From contig NZ_BCWU01000001.1 of assembly GCF_001592365.1 (NCBI RefSeq), positions 717,115 through 781,114 of the forward strand: a DNA stretch of 64,000 nt, given 5' to 3'. Every line of letters begins with the position of its first letter. Within the stretch, counting starts at the first letter, position 1. Made by a program: the position numbers and the translations under genes. The DNA comes from Gordonia hydrophobica NBRC 16057. GTDB taxonomy: Bacteria > Actinomycetota > Actinomycetes > Mycobacteriales > Mycobacteriaceae. Of this stretch, positions 32,511 to 43,962 are shown one piece after another. The notes beneath the pieces were generated by a model. That model had not been told where the DNA came from and ran no database searches. It worked only from the letters and a program-made list of their open reading frames with translations.

Positions 32511-34862
32511 CTACGGACCTGCCGGGAGATCCGCAAGATCTTCGGGCAGGTCCTTTTCGTGCACCACCACTGCGCGCTGGGTGGCGCGGGTGAGCGCCAC
32601 GTACAGGTCCGACAGGCCTCGCGGTGAGCCGTCGATCAGATCGGCGGGCTCCACCACGACGACGTTGTCGAACTCCAGCCCCTTCGACGCGGTGATCGCA
32701 TGCACGTCGATGTCCGGTGCCGCAGTGGCGACGGTGGCGCGGACGGCGGCCACTGATGTGTCGGCGGTGATGATCGTGGTGAGTCCCGGCCAGCGCGCCG
32801 CCGCCACGAGTTCGGCGGCCGCCCGTGCCGCATCATCGGCGCGAACCGCGAACGGCTCGATCCCGTTGCTGCGCAACGATGTCGGCGGCTGCTGCTCCGG
32901 ACTGATCCGGGCCAGCAGTCGATTCGCGTACGCGGTGATCTCCGACGGGGTGCGATAGTTGACGGTCAGCTCCGACAGTCGCCAGCGGTTCGCGACGTAC
33001 GGGGTGAAGACGTCCGCCCACGAGGTGCTGCCCGCGGCGTCGCCGGTCTGCGCGGTGTCGCCGATGACCGTCATCCACCGATTGGGAATGCGGCGCATCA
33101 CCATCCGCCATGCCATCGACGAGAGTTCTTGCGCCTCATCGACGATCACGTGTCCGAACGTCCACGTGCGATCGGTGTACGCGCGCTCGGCGGTGGTGCG
33201 GTACTGGGTGTGCTCCTGGCGTTGCGCCAGCTGCTCGGCGTCGATGAGGTCGTACGCCATCAGGATCTCGGGATCGAGGTCGTCTTCCAGATCCTGCGGT
33301 GCCGAACCGGTGAGGATGTCCAGCGCGTCCTGCGCCTCCGACAGCCGTTGACGCCAGCGTGCGCGTTCGATGCGGTCCGCCTCATCGGTCCGATACCCGA
33401 TCAGCTCGGCGAGTTCGTCGAGCAACGGGACGTCGGCGGGCGAGAGGTCGGCGTCGTCGGCGGCCGGTGCCGCGGTCCGATGCAGGGCAGCCCGGTCCTC
33501 GTCCGACCAACCGCGAGTAGAGCGTCGTAGATACGTCGGATCGGCGTACAGATCGCGCAGGACCCCCTGCGGCGTCAACTGGGGCCAGAAGCCGGTCACG
33601 GTCGTGACGACGGCGTCGTCCAGTTCCAGTTCCCGACGGATGTCCTCGAGGTCGCCGCTGGTGAGGAGCGGCGTGCCGTCGAGCTCGCTGGACCCGATGT
33701 GCCTGGCGTGTCGGGCGGCGAGCTCGTCGAGCGCCACCCGGACGAAGGTGCGCTGCGCGAGATTGTGGGCGCGGCGCGTGGCGCGGGCCGCCGACCGGGC
33801 CGCGGAGACCACCTCGTTGTCGACAACGAGTTCGTAGCCGTCGAACGGGACCGTGACACCGCCGCGCCCGGGCAACGACTGCCGTCCGCGCACCGCGGAC
33901 CGCAGCACCGCAAGCATCCGCTGGTCGCCCTTGATCGACGCCGCAGTCCGCGTGTCGACGCCCGCCGCGTGGACGTCCGGGAACAGGTCGCCGATGGTTG
34001 ACAGGAGCACACCGGTCTCGCCGAGCGAGGGCAGCACCTGTCCGATGTAGCGCAGGAAGTCGTCGTTGGGGCCGATGATGAGCACACCGCTGCGGGACAG
34101 GACGTCACGATGCGTATACAGCAGATAGGCGGCGCGGTGCAGTGCGACGGCGGTCTTGCCGGTGCCTGGACCACCCTGCACCACGAGCACGCCGCGATGC
34201 GTCGACCGGATGATCTCGTCCTGCTCGCGCTGGATGGTCTCGACGATGTCGGTCATCTCGCCGGTGCGCGCCGTGTTGAGCGCATCGACGAGGGCCGATT
34301 CGTTGACCACATTCACTTCGGCGCGGTCGCCGTCGATCCGGCCCGACTGGAGATACTCGTCGGAGACCCCGCGCACCGCGCGCGATCGGGTCCGCACGTG
34401 ACGGCGCCGGTCCACGCCCTCCGGCGCGGCGGGAGTCGCGAGGTAGAACGGTCGTGCCAGCGGCGCGCGCCAGTCCAGCAGCAGCGTGGTGTCGAACTCG
34501 TCGTCGTCGAGGATGCCGATGCGGCCGATCCGTCGCGTGCGCTCGCCTGCCTCGCCGCGGTCGCCGACCGGTTCGGCGGCCAAGGCGTCGTCGGTGAGAT
34601 CGAGCCGACCGAAGTAGAGATTGTGCTCGGCCGCGTCGAACTTCGCGAGGTCCTCGTTGTACATCTTCTCGTACGACTCACGCTCGGACAGCGCCTGCGG
34701 CGTCCCCGCGGACTCGCGCAGGGTCTCGCCGAGGCGACGGCGCGTGTTGGCACGCATGCGGTCCAGTCGTGCGTACACGGCGTTCAGGTGGGTCTGCTCC
34801 TGCGCGAGCCGAGGATCCGACTCCGGCGCGGCAGTCTCAGTAGAGGGGTTTGACGCTGTCAC
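32511..34862 (-). CDS. HelD-type RNA polymerase-associated UvrD-like helicase
   Basis: 783 residues. Superfamily-1 motifs: Walker A VVQGGPGTGKTAVALHRAAYLL, DEAQELSSMAWRMV, GDTAQTGD, and the C-terminal VYVALTRAT-like LYVALTRATQRAVVV. The long N-terminal helical arm (1-120) and the middle insertion are those of HelD/HelR, which prise stalled core RNA polymerase from DNA and, in actinobacteria, can displace rifamycins. GTG start 34860-34862. I looked for a rifamycin-associated element upstream and did not see one. The 3' end carries the convergent uspA terminator. Confidence 0.88.
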   Translation of the reverse strand: MTASNPSTETAAPESDPRLAQEQTHLNAVYARLDRMRANTRRRLGETLRESAGTPQALSERESYEKMYNEDLAKFDAAEHNLYFGRLDLTDDALAAEPVGDRGEAGERTRRIGRIGILDDDEFDTTLLLDWRAPLARPFYLATPAAPEGVDRRRHVRTRSRAVRGVSDEYLQSGRIDGDRAEVNVVNESALVDALNTARTGEMTDIVETIQREQDEIIRSTHRGVLVVQGGPGTGKTAVALHRAAYLLYTHRDVLSRSGVLIIGPNDDFLRYIGQVLPSLGETGVLLSTIGDLFPDVHAAGVDTRTAASIKGDQRMLAVLRSAVRGRQSLPGRGGVTVPFDGYELVVDNEVVSAARSAARATRRAHNLAQRTFVRVALDELAARHARHIGSSELDGTPLLTSGDLEDIRRELELDDAVVTTVTGFWPQLTPQGVLRDLYADPTYLRRSTRGWSDEDRAALHRTAAPAADDADLSPADVPLLDELAELIGYRTDEADRIERARWRQRLSEAQDALDILTGSAPQDLEDDLDPEILMAYDLIDAEQLAQRQEHTQYRTTAERAYTDRTWTFGHVIVDEAQELSSMAWRMVMRRIPNRWMTVIGDTAQTGDAAGSTSWADVFTPYVANRWRLSELTVNYRTPSEITAYANRLLARISPEQQPPTSLRSNGIEPFAVRADDAARAAAELVAAARWPGLTTIITADTSVAAVRATVATAAPDIDVHAITASKGLEFDNVVVVEPADLIDGSPRGLSDLYVALTRATQRAVVVHEKDLPEDLADLPAGP
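32515..32557 (+). terminator. Rho-independent terminator of the universal stress gene
   Basis: GGACCTGCC (32515-32523) pairs perfectly with GGCAGGTCC (32545-32553); an inner AGATC/GATCT stem lies in the loop, and TTTT follows at 32554-32557. It begins 22 bp after the usp stop codon and lies inside the 3' end of the converging helD coding region, so it is a shared coding/terminator segment. Confidence 0.6.
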
Positions 34863-34909
34863 AGTCGTTCCATATTACCGGCGTTCGCGGGGGTGCGCCG
34901 CTACGCGAG

Positions 34910-34946
34910 CGAGGTGGCCGGGCCGCATGCTCGCCCGACCACCTCG
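34910..34946 (-). terminator. Hairpin terminator downstream of the DoxX gene
   Basis: 14-bp arms with one mismatch (CGAGGTGGCCGGGC and GCCCGACCACCTCG) around a 9-nt loop. It starts 20 bp after the DoxX stop in the direction of transcription and lies before the helD start. GC-rich, no U-tract. Confidence 0.55.
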
Positions 34947-34966
34947 AAGTCAGCTGACGGCGGCGG

Positions 34967-35788
34967 CTAACCCGCCAGTTCACGCCGCCATCGGCGAGCC
35001 CGGCGGGCCGCCTGCTGACCCGCGGCGACGCTGAGATCACGCGCGTCGGCGGCTACTTCCGGAGCGCGCTCGGTGACCTCGCCTGCGATCTCCTCGGCTC
35101 GTCGCCGCACCTCGGCCAATCCGGGGCCTGCGGTGTCGGCGAGGCGAGAACGGGTGGCGTCGGCGACGTGGGACACCGTCGACTTGATGTCGTCGACGGG
35201 GACGCGGGCGGCGAGGTCCGACGCGGTGTCCGAGGCCTTCCCGGCCCACGTATCCGCCTTCCCGGCCCACGCATCCGCCTTCCCGGACAATGCCTCCGCC
35301 TTCTCGGACCACGCGTCCAGGACGCCTGGGTCGTCGGTGTGGTTCGAGCGGACGGACTCGATGGCGGCCCCTGCCCGTTCGAGTCGCCGCCTGCCTCGCC
35401 AACCGAGCGACGGTTTGCCTTCGGTGTCGGCGGCGGCGATCAGAGCGGCGCCGAGCAGTCCGAGGTTCTTCGCGAACGCCGACTGCTTGACGCTCTTGCG
35501 TGCGGGGTCGGTCTCGTTCCAGAAATCGCTGGCGAAGACGGTGGTCGGCACCAGGGTGCCGACCAGGACCGTCGAGGCCACGCGCGGCGCACGGCCGGTC
35601 GCGAGAGCGAGCCCGGCGCCGATCTGGACGGCGCCTGCCGCCTGGATGACCATCGTGGGTTCGACCGGCGCGGACTGCAGCAACGGTTCGGCCGCACTGG
35701 CCGGGCCGGACGGCGACCGAACGGCGTCGATCCCGGAGGCGATGAAGGCGGTGCCCAACAGCGGGCGGGCGATCTTGCGAAGGAGCAT
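34967..35788 (-). CDS. DoxX-family membrane protein with helical C-terminal extension
   Basis: 273 residues. Residues 1-115 are the DoxX four-helix bundle (LLGTAFIASGIDAV, QIGAGLALATGRAPRVASTVLVGTLVPTT, FAKNLGLLGAALIAAADTEG). The rest is a charged, amphipathic helical tail with short repeats (EALSGKADAWAGKADTWAGKASD) reflected in DNA repeats at about 35235-35315, and an Arg-rich end. DoxX proteins are small redox- or respiration-associated membrane proteins; in mycobacteria they work with SodA/SseA. The tail is an unusual addition. ATG 35786-35788. Confidence 0.8.
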   Translation of the reverse strand: MLLRKIARPLLGTAFIASGIDAVRSPSGPASAAEPLLQSAPVEPTMVIQAAGAVQIGAGLALATGRAPRVASTVLVGTLVPTTVFASDFWNETDPARKSVKQSAFAKNLGLLGAALIAAADTEGKPSLGWRGRRRLERAGAAIESVRSNHTDDPGVLDAWSEKAEALSGKADAWAGKADTWAGKASDTASDLAARVPVDDIKSTVSHVADATRSRLADTAGPGLAEVRRRAEEIAGEVTERAPEVAADARDLSVAAGQQAARRARRWRRELAG

Positions 35789-35851
35789 GCGGCAAGCCTT
35801 TCTTCTCGATGGTCCTTTCGACGGTACCGATCTCGAGCCGCCCCGAGGCGA

Positions 35852-36550
35852 TTACCAGCCGCGCTCGCGCCATTCCGCCAGGTGCGGGCGCTCGACGCCG
35901 AGTGCGGTGTCCTTGCCGTGCCCGGGGTACACGACCGTGTCGTCGCCGAACCGGTCGAAGAGCTTGCTGGTGACGCCGTCGAGCAGGATCTCGAAGTCGC
36001 CGGGCTGCCAGGTCTTGCCGACGCCGCCGGGGAACAGGGTGTCGCCGGTGAACAGGTGCACGCGACCGGACTTCTCCGTGAGGACGATCGTCACCGACCC
36101 CGCAGTGTGTCCGGGGATGGCGATGACCTCTAGGGAGAGTTCGCCCACCTCGATGGTCTCGCCGCCGGTCAGGGTGCGGTCGGGATCGAGGGGCAGTTCG
36201 TCGGCGTCCGCCGCGCCGACGAGGGTCGGCACCTGCAGCCTGCGGTGGACTTCTTCCAGGCCCTGCCAGTGGTCGAAGTGGCCGTGACTGGTGAGGATCT
36301 GCGTCACGGTCCCCGGCAGCGCGTCGAGCAGAGCGAGGATGGTCTCGGGATCGTTCGCGGCGTCAATGAGCAGGCTCTTCTGGGTGGCCGCGTCGGTGAT
36401 CACATACACGTTGTTGTCCATCGGACCCACGGACACCTTGACGATGCTCGCGTTGTCGAGGGTGCGCCGCTGGGCGTGGACGCCGTGCCGTTCAGGGTCG
36501 GGGGAGACGTTGCCGGTGTAGTCGTCGGTCAGCTCAACCTGGATGCTCAT
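35852..36550 (-). CDS. MBL-fold metallo-hydrolase (glyoxalase II-like)
   Basis: 232 residues. The metallo-beta-lactamase metal motif THGHFDH-like SHGHFDHW (HxHxDH), then GHTAGSVTI (His), FTGDTLFPGGVGKT (Asp) and VYPGHG (His), a full glyoxalase II/persulfide-dioxygenase-type site. Substrate not determined: hydroxyacyl-thiol hydrolysis or sulfur metabolism are possible. ATG 36548-36550 chosen; an in-frame upstream ATG exists. It is divergent from uvrA with 116 bp between. Confidence 0.88.
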   Translation of the reverse strand: MSIQVELTDDYTGNVSPDPERHGVHAQRRTLDNASIVKVSVGPMDNNVYVITDAATQKSLLIDAANDPETILALLDALPGTVTQILTSHGHFDHWQGLEEVHRRLQVPTLVGAADADELPLDPDRTLTGGETIEVGELSLEVIAIPGHTAGSVTIVLTEKSGRVHLFTGDTLFPGGVGKTWQPGDFEILLDGVTSKLFDRFGDDTVVYPGHGKDTALGVERPHLAEWRERGW

Positions 36551-36666
36551 ACCCCCACGGTAGGACATTCTCCGGTCGTCCCGCCGCCGATGCCCGACCG
36601 GAATTGTCGGTGGGTCCGCGTACTCTTGCTCGCGGGTCATTCTGTGATGAGAACTGAGGGATTTCT

Positions 36667-39525
<2,859 letters not shown>

Positions 39526-39576
39526 GCGGCCGGTCGACTGGCCTGTGCCGCGTCCTGCCGGGTGCGACGTCGAGTC

Positions 39577-39879
39577 CTACAGGCCCATGGATTTTCGGAT
39601 CTCGGCCAGTTTGTCCTTGGCCGCGGCGTCGCGCTTGGCCATCGCTTCGTCGATCGCGGCGGCCTCCTTGCCCGCCTCGGCGAGCTCCTGAGCGCCGATC
39701 GCGGTGGCGGTGCGCTGCTCGATCTTGTCGCGAACGTGATCGAACGTGGGGACGCCCGCTTCGGTGTATCCGGTGACCTCCTCGTACGAGGGTCCGGTCA
39801 CCGTCGGAGTGAAGTCAGGAGCGGACACGATCTCGGCGTCGACGATCGCATCGTCATCGGAAGCAGAACCGGAGGTCAT
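39577..39879 (-). CDS. Small conserved hypothetical protein
   Basis: 100 residues, acidic N-terminus (MTSGSASDDDAIVDAEIV), a middle YEEVTGYTEAGVPTFDHVRDKIEQR and an Ala/Glu/Lys-rich helical C-terminus (ELAEAGKEAAAIDEAMAKRDAAAKDKLAEIRKSMGL). Actinobacterial family of unknown function, often downstream of uvrA. No membrane or signal segment. Strand bias and third-position GC fit coding. Confidence 0.7.
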   Translation of the reverse strand: MTSGSASDDDAIVDAEIVSAPDFTPTVTGPSYEEVTGYTEAGVPTFDHVRDKIEQRTATAIGAQELAEAGKEAAAIDEAMAKRDAAAKDKLAEIRKSMGL

Positions 39880-39912
39880 GGTTCCAGCGTACTGCGATCG
39901 CCGATCGTCGTC

Positions 39913-40344
39913 TCAGCCCTTGACCGGTCCGGTGAACTGCTCGCCGGGTCCTTCGCCGGGCTCGTCCGGGTAGGCAGACGCCTCCCGGAACGCCAGCTGC
40001 AGTGCGCGCAGGCCGTCCTGCAGCGGCTTGCGGTGCAGTCCGAGATCGCCGAGGGAGGCGACGACCAAGCCGGCGAGTGCGGTGATCAAGGCGCGAGCCT
40101 CGGGAAGATCGACGGTGTCGGGATCGGAGCCTTCGGCGAGGCCGAGCTTCTCGGCGGCCGAGCTCATCAGCATGACGGCCGACTTCGTGATGACCTCGAC
40201 GGCCGGAATATCGATGAGGTCGCGCACGTTCTCTTCGGATGCCTGGCCCGGCGCGGCGTCCATGCTGTGGACGTGCACGTCGTCGGACTGGGGCTGGTCA
40301 GCAGAAGAGGGGGTCTGATCAGAAGAATAGGAGTTAGGGCTCAC
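39913..40344 (-). CDS. DUF1844 family protein
   Basis: 143 residues from GTG 40342-40344. After a disordered Ser/Gln/Asp-rich N-terminus comes the DUF1844 core: DLIDIPAVEVITKSAVMLMSSAAEKLGLAEG, then DLPEARALITALAGLVVASLGDLGLH. Function unknown; the conserved position next to infC in actinobacteria is the main clue. Divergent from infC, with 243 bp between. Confidence 0.82.
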   Translation of the reverse strand: MSPNSYSSDQTPSSADQPQSDDVHVHSMDAAPGQASEENVRDLIDIPAVEVITKSAVMLMSSAAEKLGLAEGSDPDTVDLPEARALITALAGLVVASLGDLGLHRKPLQDGLRALQLAFREASAYPDEPGEGPGEQFTGPVKG

Positions 40345-40587
40345 GCCTGATAGAGTGTCACAGCATGACCGCCTCGGCACACGCCGGGGTAGCAAGAGGA
40401 TTCCTCGAGTCCCACCGTACGACGTTCGCTCGCGAGCAGTTTTACGGTTCCGGTCACACCAACGCCGGTCGGCCAACCACAGCAGGTTGGAGTTCGACTG
40501 GCACACTGGTGTTCTGGGCCTCGAATCTCCTCAACGCTTGCCAGTCCCCTGGCCGGCCACAGAGAAAACATTGATCGAGGAGGCCAC
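40345..40587 (+). promoter_or_regulatory. infC leader region
   Basis: 243 bp between the divergent DUF1844 gene and infC. A -10-like TAGAGT (40351-40356) sits at the DUF1844 side and would give a leader of about 220 nt. Within it is a perfect hairpin CCAACC-ACAGCA-GGTTGG (40473-40490). No open frame with coding character is seen. A structured leader regulating infC-rpmI-rplT (as L20/IF3 control in other bacteria) is plausible but not demonstrated. Confidence 0.35.
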
Positions 40588-41142
<555 letters not shown>

Positions 41143-41234
41143 ACCGAACACTCGACAGTAGTAGCGGGTTCTGTCTCCCGCCCGAAACCACGGGTTCCGG
41201 GCGGGGCGGAGCTCGCCCGAATGAAGGAAAGTCA

Positions 41235-41429
41235 ATGCCTAAGAGCAAGACCCACAAGGGCACCGCGAAGCGTTTCAAGGTGACCGGCAGCGGCAAGATC
41301 GTGCGTGAGAAGGCAGGCAAGCGCCACCTCCTGGAGCACAAGTCCTCGCGCGTCACCCGTCGCCTCAGCGGCACCGAGGTCGTCAGCGAGAACGACGCGC
41401 CGCGCATCAAGCGCCTGCTGAACCGCTGA
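41235..41429 (+). CDS. rpmI: 50S ribosomal protein L35
   Basis: 64 residues, full length: [49 protein letters not shown]. Between infC and rplT in the universal infC-rpmI-rplT order; ATG has ribosome site AAGGAAAG. Confidence 0.98.
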   Translation: MPKSKTHKGTAKRFKVTGSGKIVREKAGKRHLLEHKSSRVTRRLSGTEVVSENDAPRIKRLLNR

Positions 41430-41464
41430 TCTCCCGCAAGAACTTTAAGAAGGACTGAAGACTA

Positions 41465-41845
41465 ATGGCACGTGTGAAAAGGGCTGTCAACGCCCAGAAG
41501 AAGCGCCGCTCCATCCTGGAGGCGTCGAAGGGCTACCGCGGACAGCGCTCGCGCCTTTACCGCAAGGCCAAGGAGCAGCAGCTCCACTCGATGACCTACG
41601 CCTACCGCGACCGTAAGGCTCGCAAGGGCGACTTCCGCAAGCTGTGGATCACGCGCATCAACGCGGCTGCACGCGCGAACGACATCACCTACAACCGCTT
41701 CATCCAGGGCCTCAAGCTCGCGGGTGTCGAGGTGGACCGCAAGGTGCTCGCCGACATCGCCGTCACCGATCCCGCCGCCTTCACCGGGCTGGTCGAGGTC
41801 GCGCGCAAGGCGCTGCCCGCCGACGTCAACGCTCCGGCTGCCTGA
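41465..41845 (+). CDS. rplT: 50S ribosomal protein L20
   Basis: 126 residues, full length: [37 protein letters not shown] and [24 protein letters not shown]20 binds 23S rRNA early in assembly. ATG follows GAAGGACTGAAG. A hairpin overlaps its stop codon. Confidence 0.98.
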   Translation: MARVKRAVNAQKKRRSILEASKGYRGQRSRLYRKAKEQQLHSMTYAYRDRKARKGDFRKLWITRINAAARANDITYNRFIQGLKLAGVEVDRKVLADIAVTDPAAFTGLVEVARKALPADVNAPAA

Positions 41846-41861
41846 TCTCGCCTGAGATCAG
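41842..41861. terminator. Hairpin at the end of rplT
   Basis: Perfect 8-bp arms CTGATCTC / GAGATCAG around GCCT, overlapping the rplT stop codon (41843-41845), with the next gene starting at 41868. It may be a weak terminator or an mRNA processing site between the ribosomal genes and the methyltransferase gene. Confidence 0.4.
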
Positions 41862-41867
41862 CCTCCA

Positions 41868-42683
41868 GTGACTGACTTCCGACCCGCGACGGACGTTCTG
41901 ACCGAACGTTCGTCGCGGGTCGTCGCTTTGGCCAAACTGCATCGCGCCTCGGTTCGACGCAGCGAAGGCAGATTTCTCGTCGAGGGCTTCAACTCCGTCG
42001 ACGCCGCACTCGCGACGGGCCGCGCGGTGCAGGTGCTGGTTCGGGACGACGATGCCGAGCGCCACCGCGATCTGCTCGACACCGCGTACGCTGCGGGCGT
42101 CCCGATCGTCGAGGTGAATCGGCGTGCCGCGGAGAAGCTGTCGGAGACCATGACGGCTCCGGGCGTCTTCGCCGTCTGCGGGTTGCTCGACGCGGCGTTG
42201 GACGATGTGCTGGCGGCTGAGCCGACGCTGCTCGTGGTGGCCGTCGAGCCTCGCGATCCGGGGAATCTGGGGACGCTGGTGCGTTGCGGCGACGCGATGG
42301 GCGCCGCCGCCGTGCTGTTGCTGGGCGATTCGGTGGACCCGCACAACGGCAAGAGCGTGCGGGCCAGCGCCGGGAGCGTCTTCCACGTCCCCGTCATCCG
42401 GTATCCGGACGTCGCCGACGGGCTCCGTCGACTCCGCGACGCGGGCCTGATCACCCTCGCCACGACGATGGAGGGGGAGTTGAGCCTGGACACGGCCGAC
42501 GAGGTCCTCGCGGCGCCGCACGCCTGGTTGTTCGGGAACGAGGCACACGGTCTGCCCGACGAGGTGATCGCGGCGGCCGACCATCGGGTGTCGATCCCGC
42601 TGCACGGGCGGGCCGAGAGCCTCAACCTGGCCGCAGCCAGCGCCATCTGCCTCTACGCCAGCGCTCGGGTGCAGAACGCATGA
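41868..42683 (+). CDS. TrmH/SpoU-family RNA methyltransferase
   Basis: 271-residue SPOUT methyltransferase. Substrate-binding N-domain (SRRV..LAKLHRASVRRSEGRFLVEGFNSVDAAL), then SpoU motifs 1-3: EPRDPGNLGTLVRCGDAMGA, GNEAHGLPDEVI, IPLHGRAESLNLAAASAICLY. It transfers a methyl group from SAM to a ribose 2'-O in rRNA or tRNA; the exact nucleotide is not readable. GTG start (41868). It sits after rplT, as in many actinobacteria, and overlaps the next gene by 4 bp. Confidence 0.92.
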   Translation: MTDFRPATDVLTERSSRVVALAKLHRASVRRSEGRFLVEGFNSVDAALATGRAVQVLVRDDDAERHRDLLDTAYAAGVPIVEVNRRAAEKLSETMTAPGVFAVCGLLDAALDDVLAAEPTLLVVAVEPRDPGNLGTLVRCGDAMGAAAVLLLGDSVDPHNGKSVRASAGSVFHVPVIRYPDVADGLRRLRDAGLITLATTMEGELSLDTADEVLAAPHAWLFGNEAHGLPDEVIAAADHRVSIPLHGRAESLNLAAASAICLYASARVQNA

Positions 42684-43033
42684 CCGCTCATCTGCTCTTC
42701 AGCTACGGAACCTTGATGGATGCGGCTGTTCAGCGCGGCGTGTTCGGTCGTGAACTGCCCACGGTCGCGGATGCCCTGCCCGGGTTCCGCGTCGAGACGG
42801 TCACGATCACCGATCCCGACGTCATCGCCCTCAGCGGCCTCGCCACCCATCTGGTGCTCCGGCCCGACGCCGCGGCAGCCGACGTGCCGGGAGCACGGCT
42901 GCACCTCGACGACGACCAACTCGCCGCCGCCGACCGGTACGAGGTCGACGACTATCGCCGGGTCCAGGTGACGCTCGCATCCGGTCTGACCGCGTGGGTG
43001 TACCTGGCGGCAGACGACGCTGCGAAGGCGTGA
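42680..43033 (+). CDS. Gamma-glutamylcyclotransferase-like (AIG2-type) protein
   Basis: 117 residues with the N-terminal FSYGTLMDAAVQRGVFGR (substrate-binding YGTL loop) and the later DDDQLAAADRYEVDDYRRVQV, in which the glutamate of YE is the expected catalytic acid of the GGCT fold. Substrate unknown; gamma-glutamyl amine or similar. ATG overlaps the methyltransferase stop (ATGA), so the two are co-translated. Confidence 0.82.
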   Translation: MTAHLLFSYGTLMDAAVQRGVFGRELPTVADALPGFRVETVTITDPDVIALSGLATHLVLRPDAAAADVPGARLHLDDDQLAAADRYEVDDYRRVQVTLASGLTAWVYLAADDAAKA

Positions 43034-43047
43034 TCTGCCGACACTAA

Positions 43048-43090
43048 TCAGGTGTGGCTAACCGAAATTAGGTAACGCTACTATCGTCGG
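43048..43090 (+). promoter_or_regulatory. IdeR/DtxR iron boxes and leaderless promoter
   Basis: The 19-mer at 43048-43066 matches the consensus TTAGGTTAGGCTAACCTAA at 15 of 19 positions; a second, weaker copy (12/19) starts at 43068. TACTAT at 43079-43084 is a -10 element placed so that transcription would begin at the GTG start codon (43091), a leaderless message. IdeR bound with iron would cover the promoter. Known: this box is the mycobacterial iron-dependent repressor site. Confidence 0.72.
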
Positions 43091-43939
43091 GTGACCATTT
43101 CGACGCAGACTGATGATCTCCCGACGACCTCCCCGGACGCAGTCGCCACGCGACTCGCCGCGGAACGACTGTCCGTCGGGTACGACGGCACGACGATCAT
43201 CGCCGACCTCGACGTTGAGCTGCCGACCGGTCGCGTGACCACGATCGTCGGCCCCAACGGTTGTGGAAAGTCGACACTGCTGCGCACACTGTCCCGGCTC
43301 CTGACCCCGTCGACCGGGCGGGTCCTGCTCGACGGGGCCGACATCGCCGACAGCAAACCCAAACACGTCGCTCGCACCCTCGGGCTGTTGCCGCAGAACC
43401 CGGTGGCGCCGGACGGCCTGACCGTGTCCGACCTCGTCTCGCGCGGCAGGCACCCGCACCAGTCCTGGTATCGGCAGTGGTCGTCGGAGGACGAGAAGGC
43501 CGTGGCGCAGGCGATGGAGTTGACGTCCACCACGGAACTGGCCGACCGCGCGGTCGACTCGCTCTCCGGAGGTCAACAGCAGCGCGTCTGGATCGCGATG
43601 ACCCTGGCCCAGCAGACGGATCTGATCCTGCTCGACGAGCCGACCACGTACCTCGACCTCGCGCACGCCGTCGACGTACTGGACCTGGTCGACGAGTTGC
43701 GGACCGAACACGGCAAGACGGTGGTGATGGTGCTGCACGACCTCAACCTCGCCGCCCGGTACAGCGACGCGCTGATCGTGATGCGGGACGGCCGCATCGT
43801 CGCCGAGGGGACGCCCGCCGACGTCCTCACGCCGGACCTCCTGCAAGCGTCCTTCGGTCTCGCGTCGCAGATCGTGACCGATCCCATCAGCGGAACCCCG
43901 ATGGTCGTGCCGATCGGTCGCCGCGGGCGCACGGCGTAG
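43091..43939 (+). CDS. Iron-siderophore ABC transporter ATP-binding protein (FecE/FepC type)
   Basis: 282 residues. Walker A GPNGCGKSTLLRTLSRLL, the Q-loop LPQNPVAPDGLTVSDLVSRGRHPHQ, signature LSGGQQQRVWIAMTLAQ, Walker B LILLDEPTTYLDL and VLHDLNLAARY. The GRxPHQ...W segment and HAVDVLDLV are typical of FepC/FecE siderophore importer ATPases. The predicted IdeR boxes upstream agree with iron-dependent repression. No permease or binding-protein gene is adjacent, so partners must be elsewhere. GTG start with probable leaderless transcription. Confidence 0.9.
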   Translation: MTISTQTDDLPTTSPDAVATRLAAERLSVGYDGTTIIADLDVELPTGRVTTIVGPNGCGKSTLLRTLSRLLTPSTGRVLLDGADIADSKPKHVARTLGLLPQNPVAPDGLTVSDLVSRGRHPHQSWYRQWSSEDEKAVAQAMELTSTTELADRAVDSLSGGQQQRVWIAMTLAQQTDLILLDEPTTYLDLAHAVDVLDLVDELRTEHGKTVVMVLHDLNLAARYSDALIVMRDGRIVAEGTPADVLTPDLLQASFGLASQIVTDPISGTPMVVPIGRRGRTA

Positions 43940-43962
43940 GCCCGCCTTCCGGGCTCAGTCGC

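Noticed and set aside
34863..34909. Rifamycin-associated element upstream of the HelD-type gene
   Set aside because: I searched by eye for the 19-bp inverted repeat known upstream of helR genes and saw no match.
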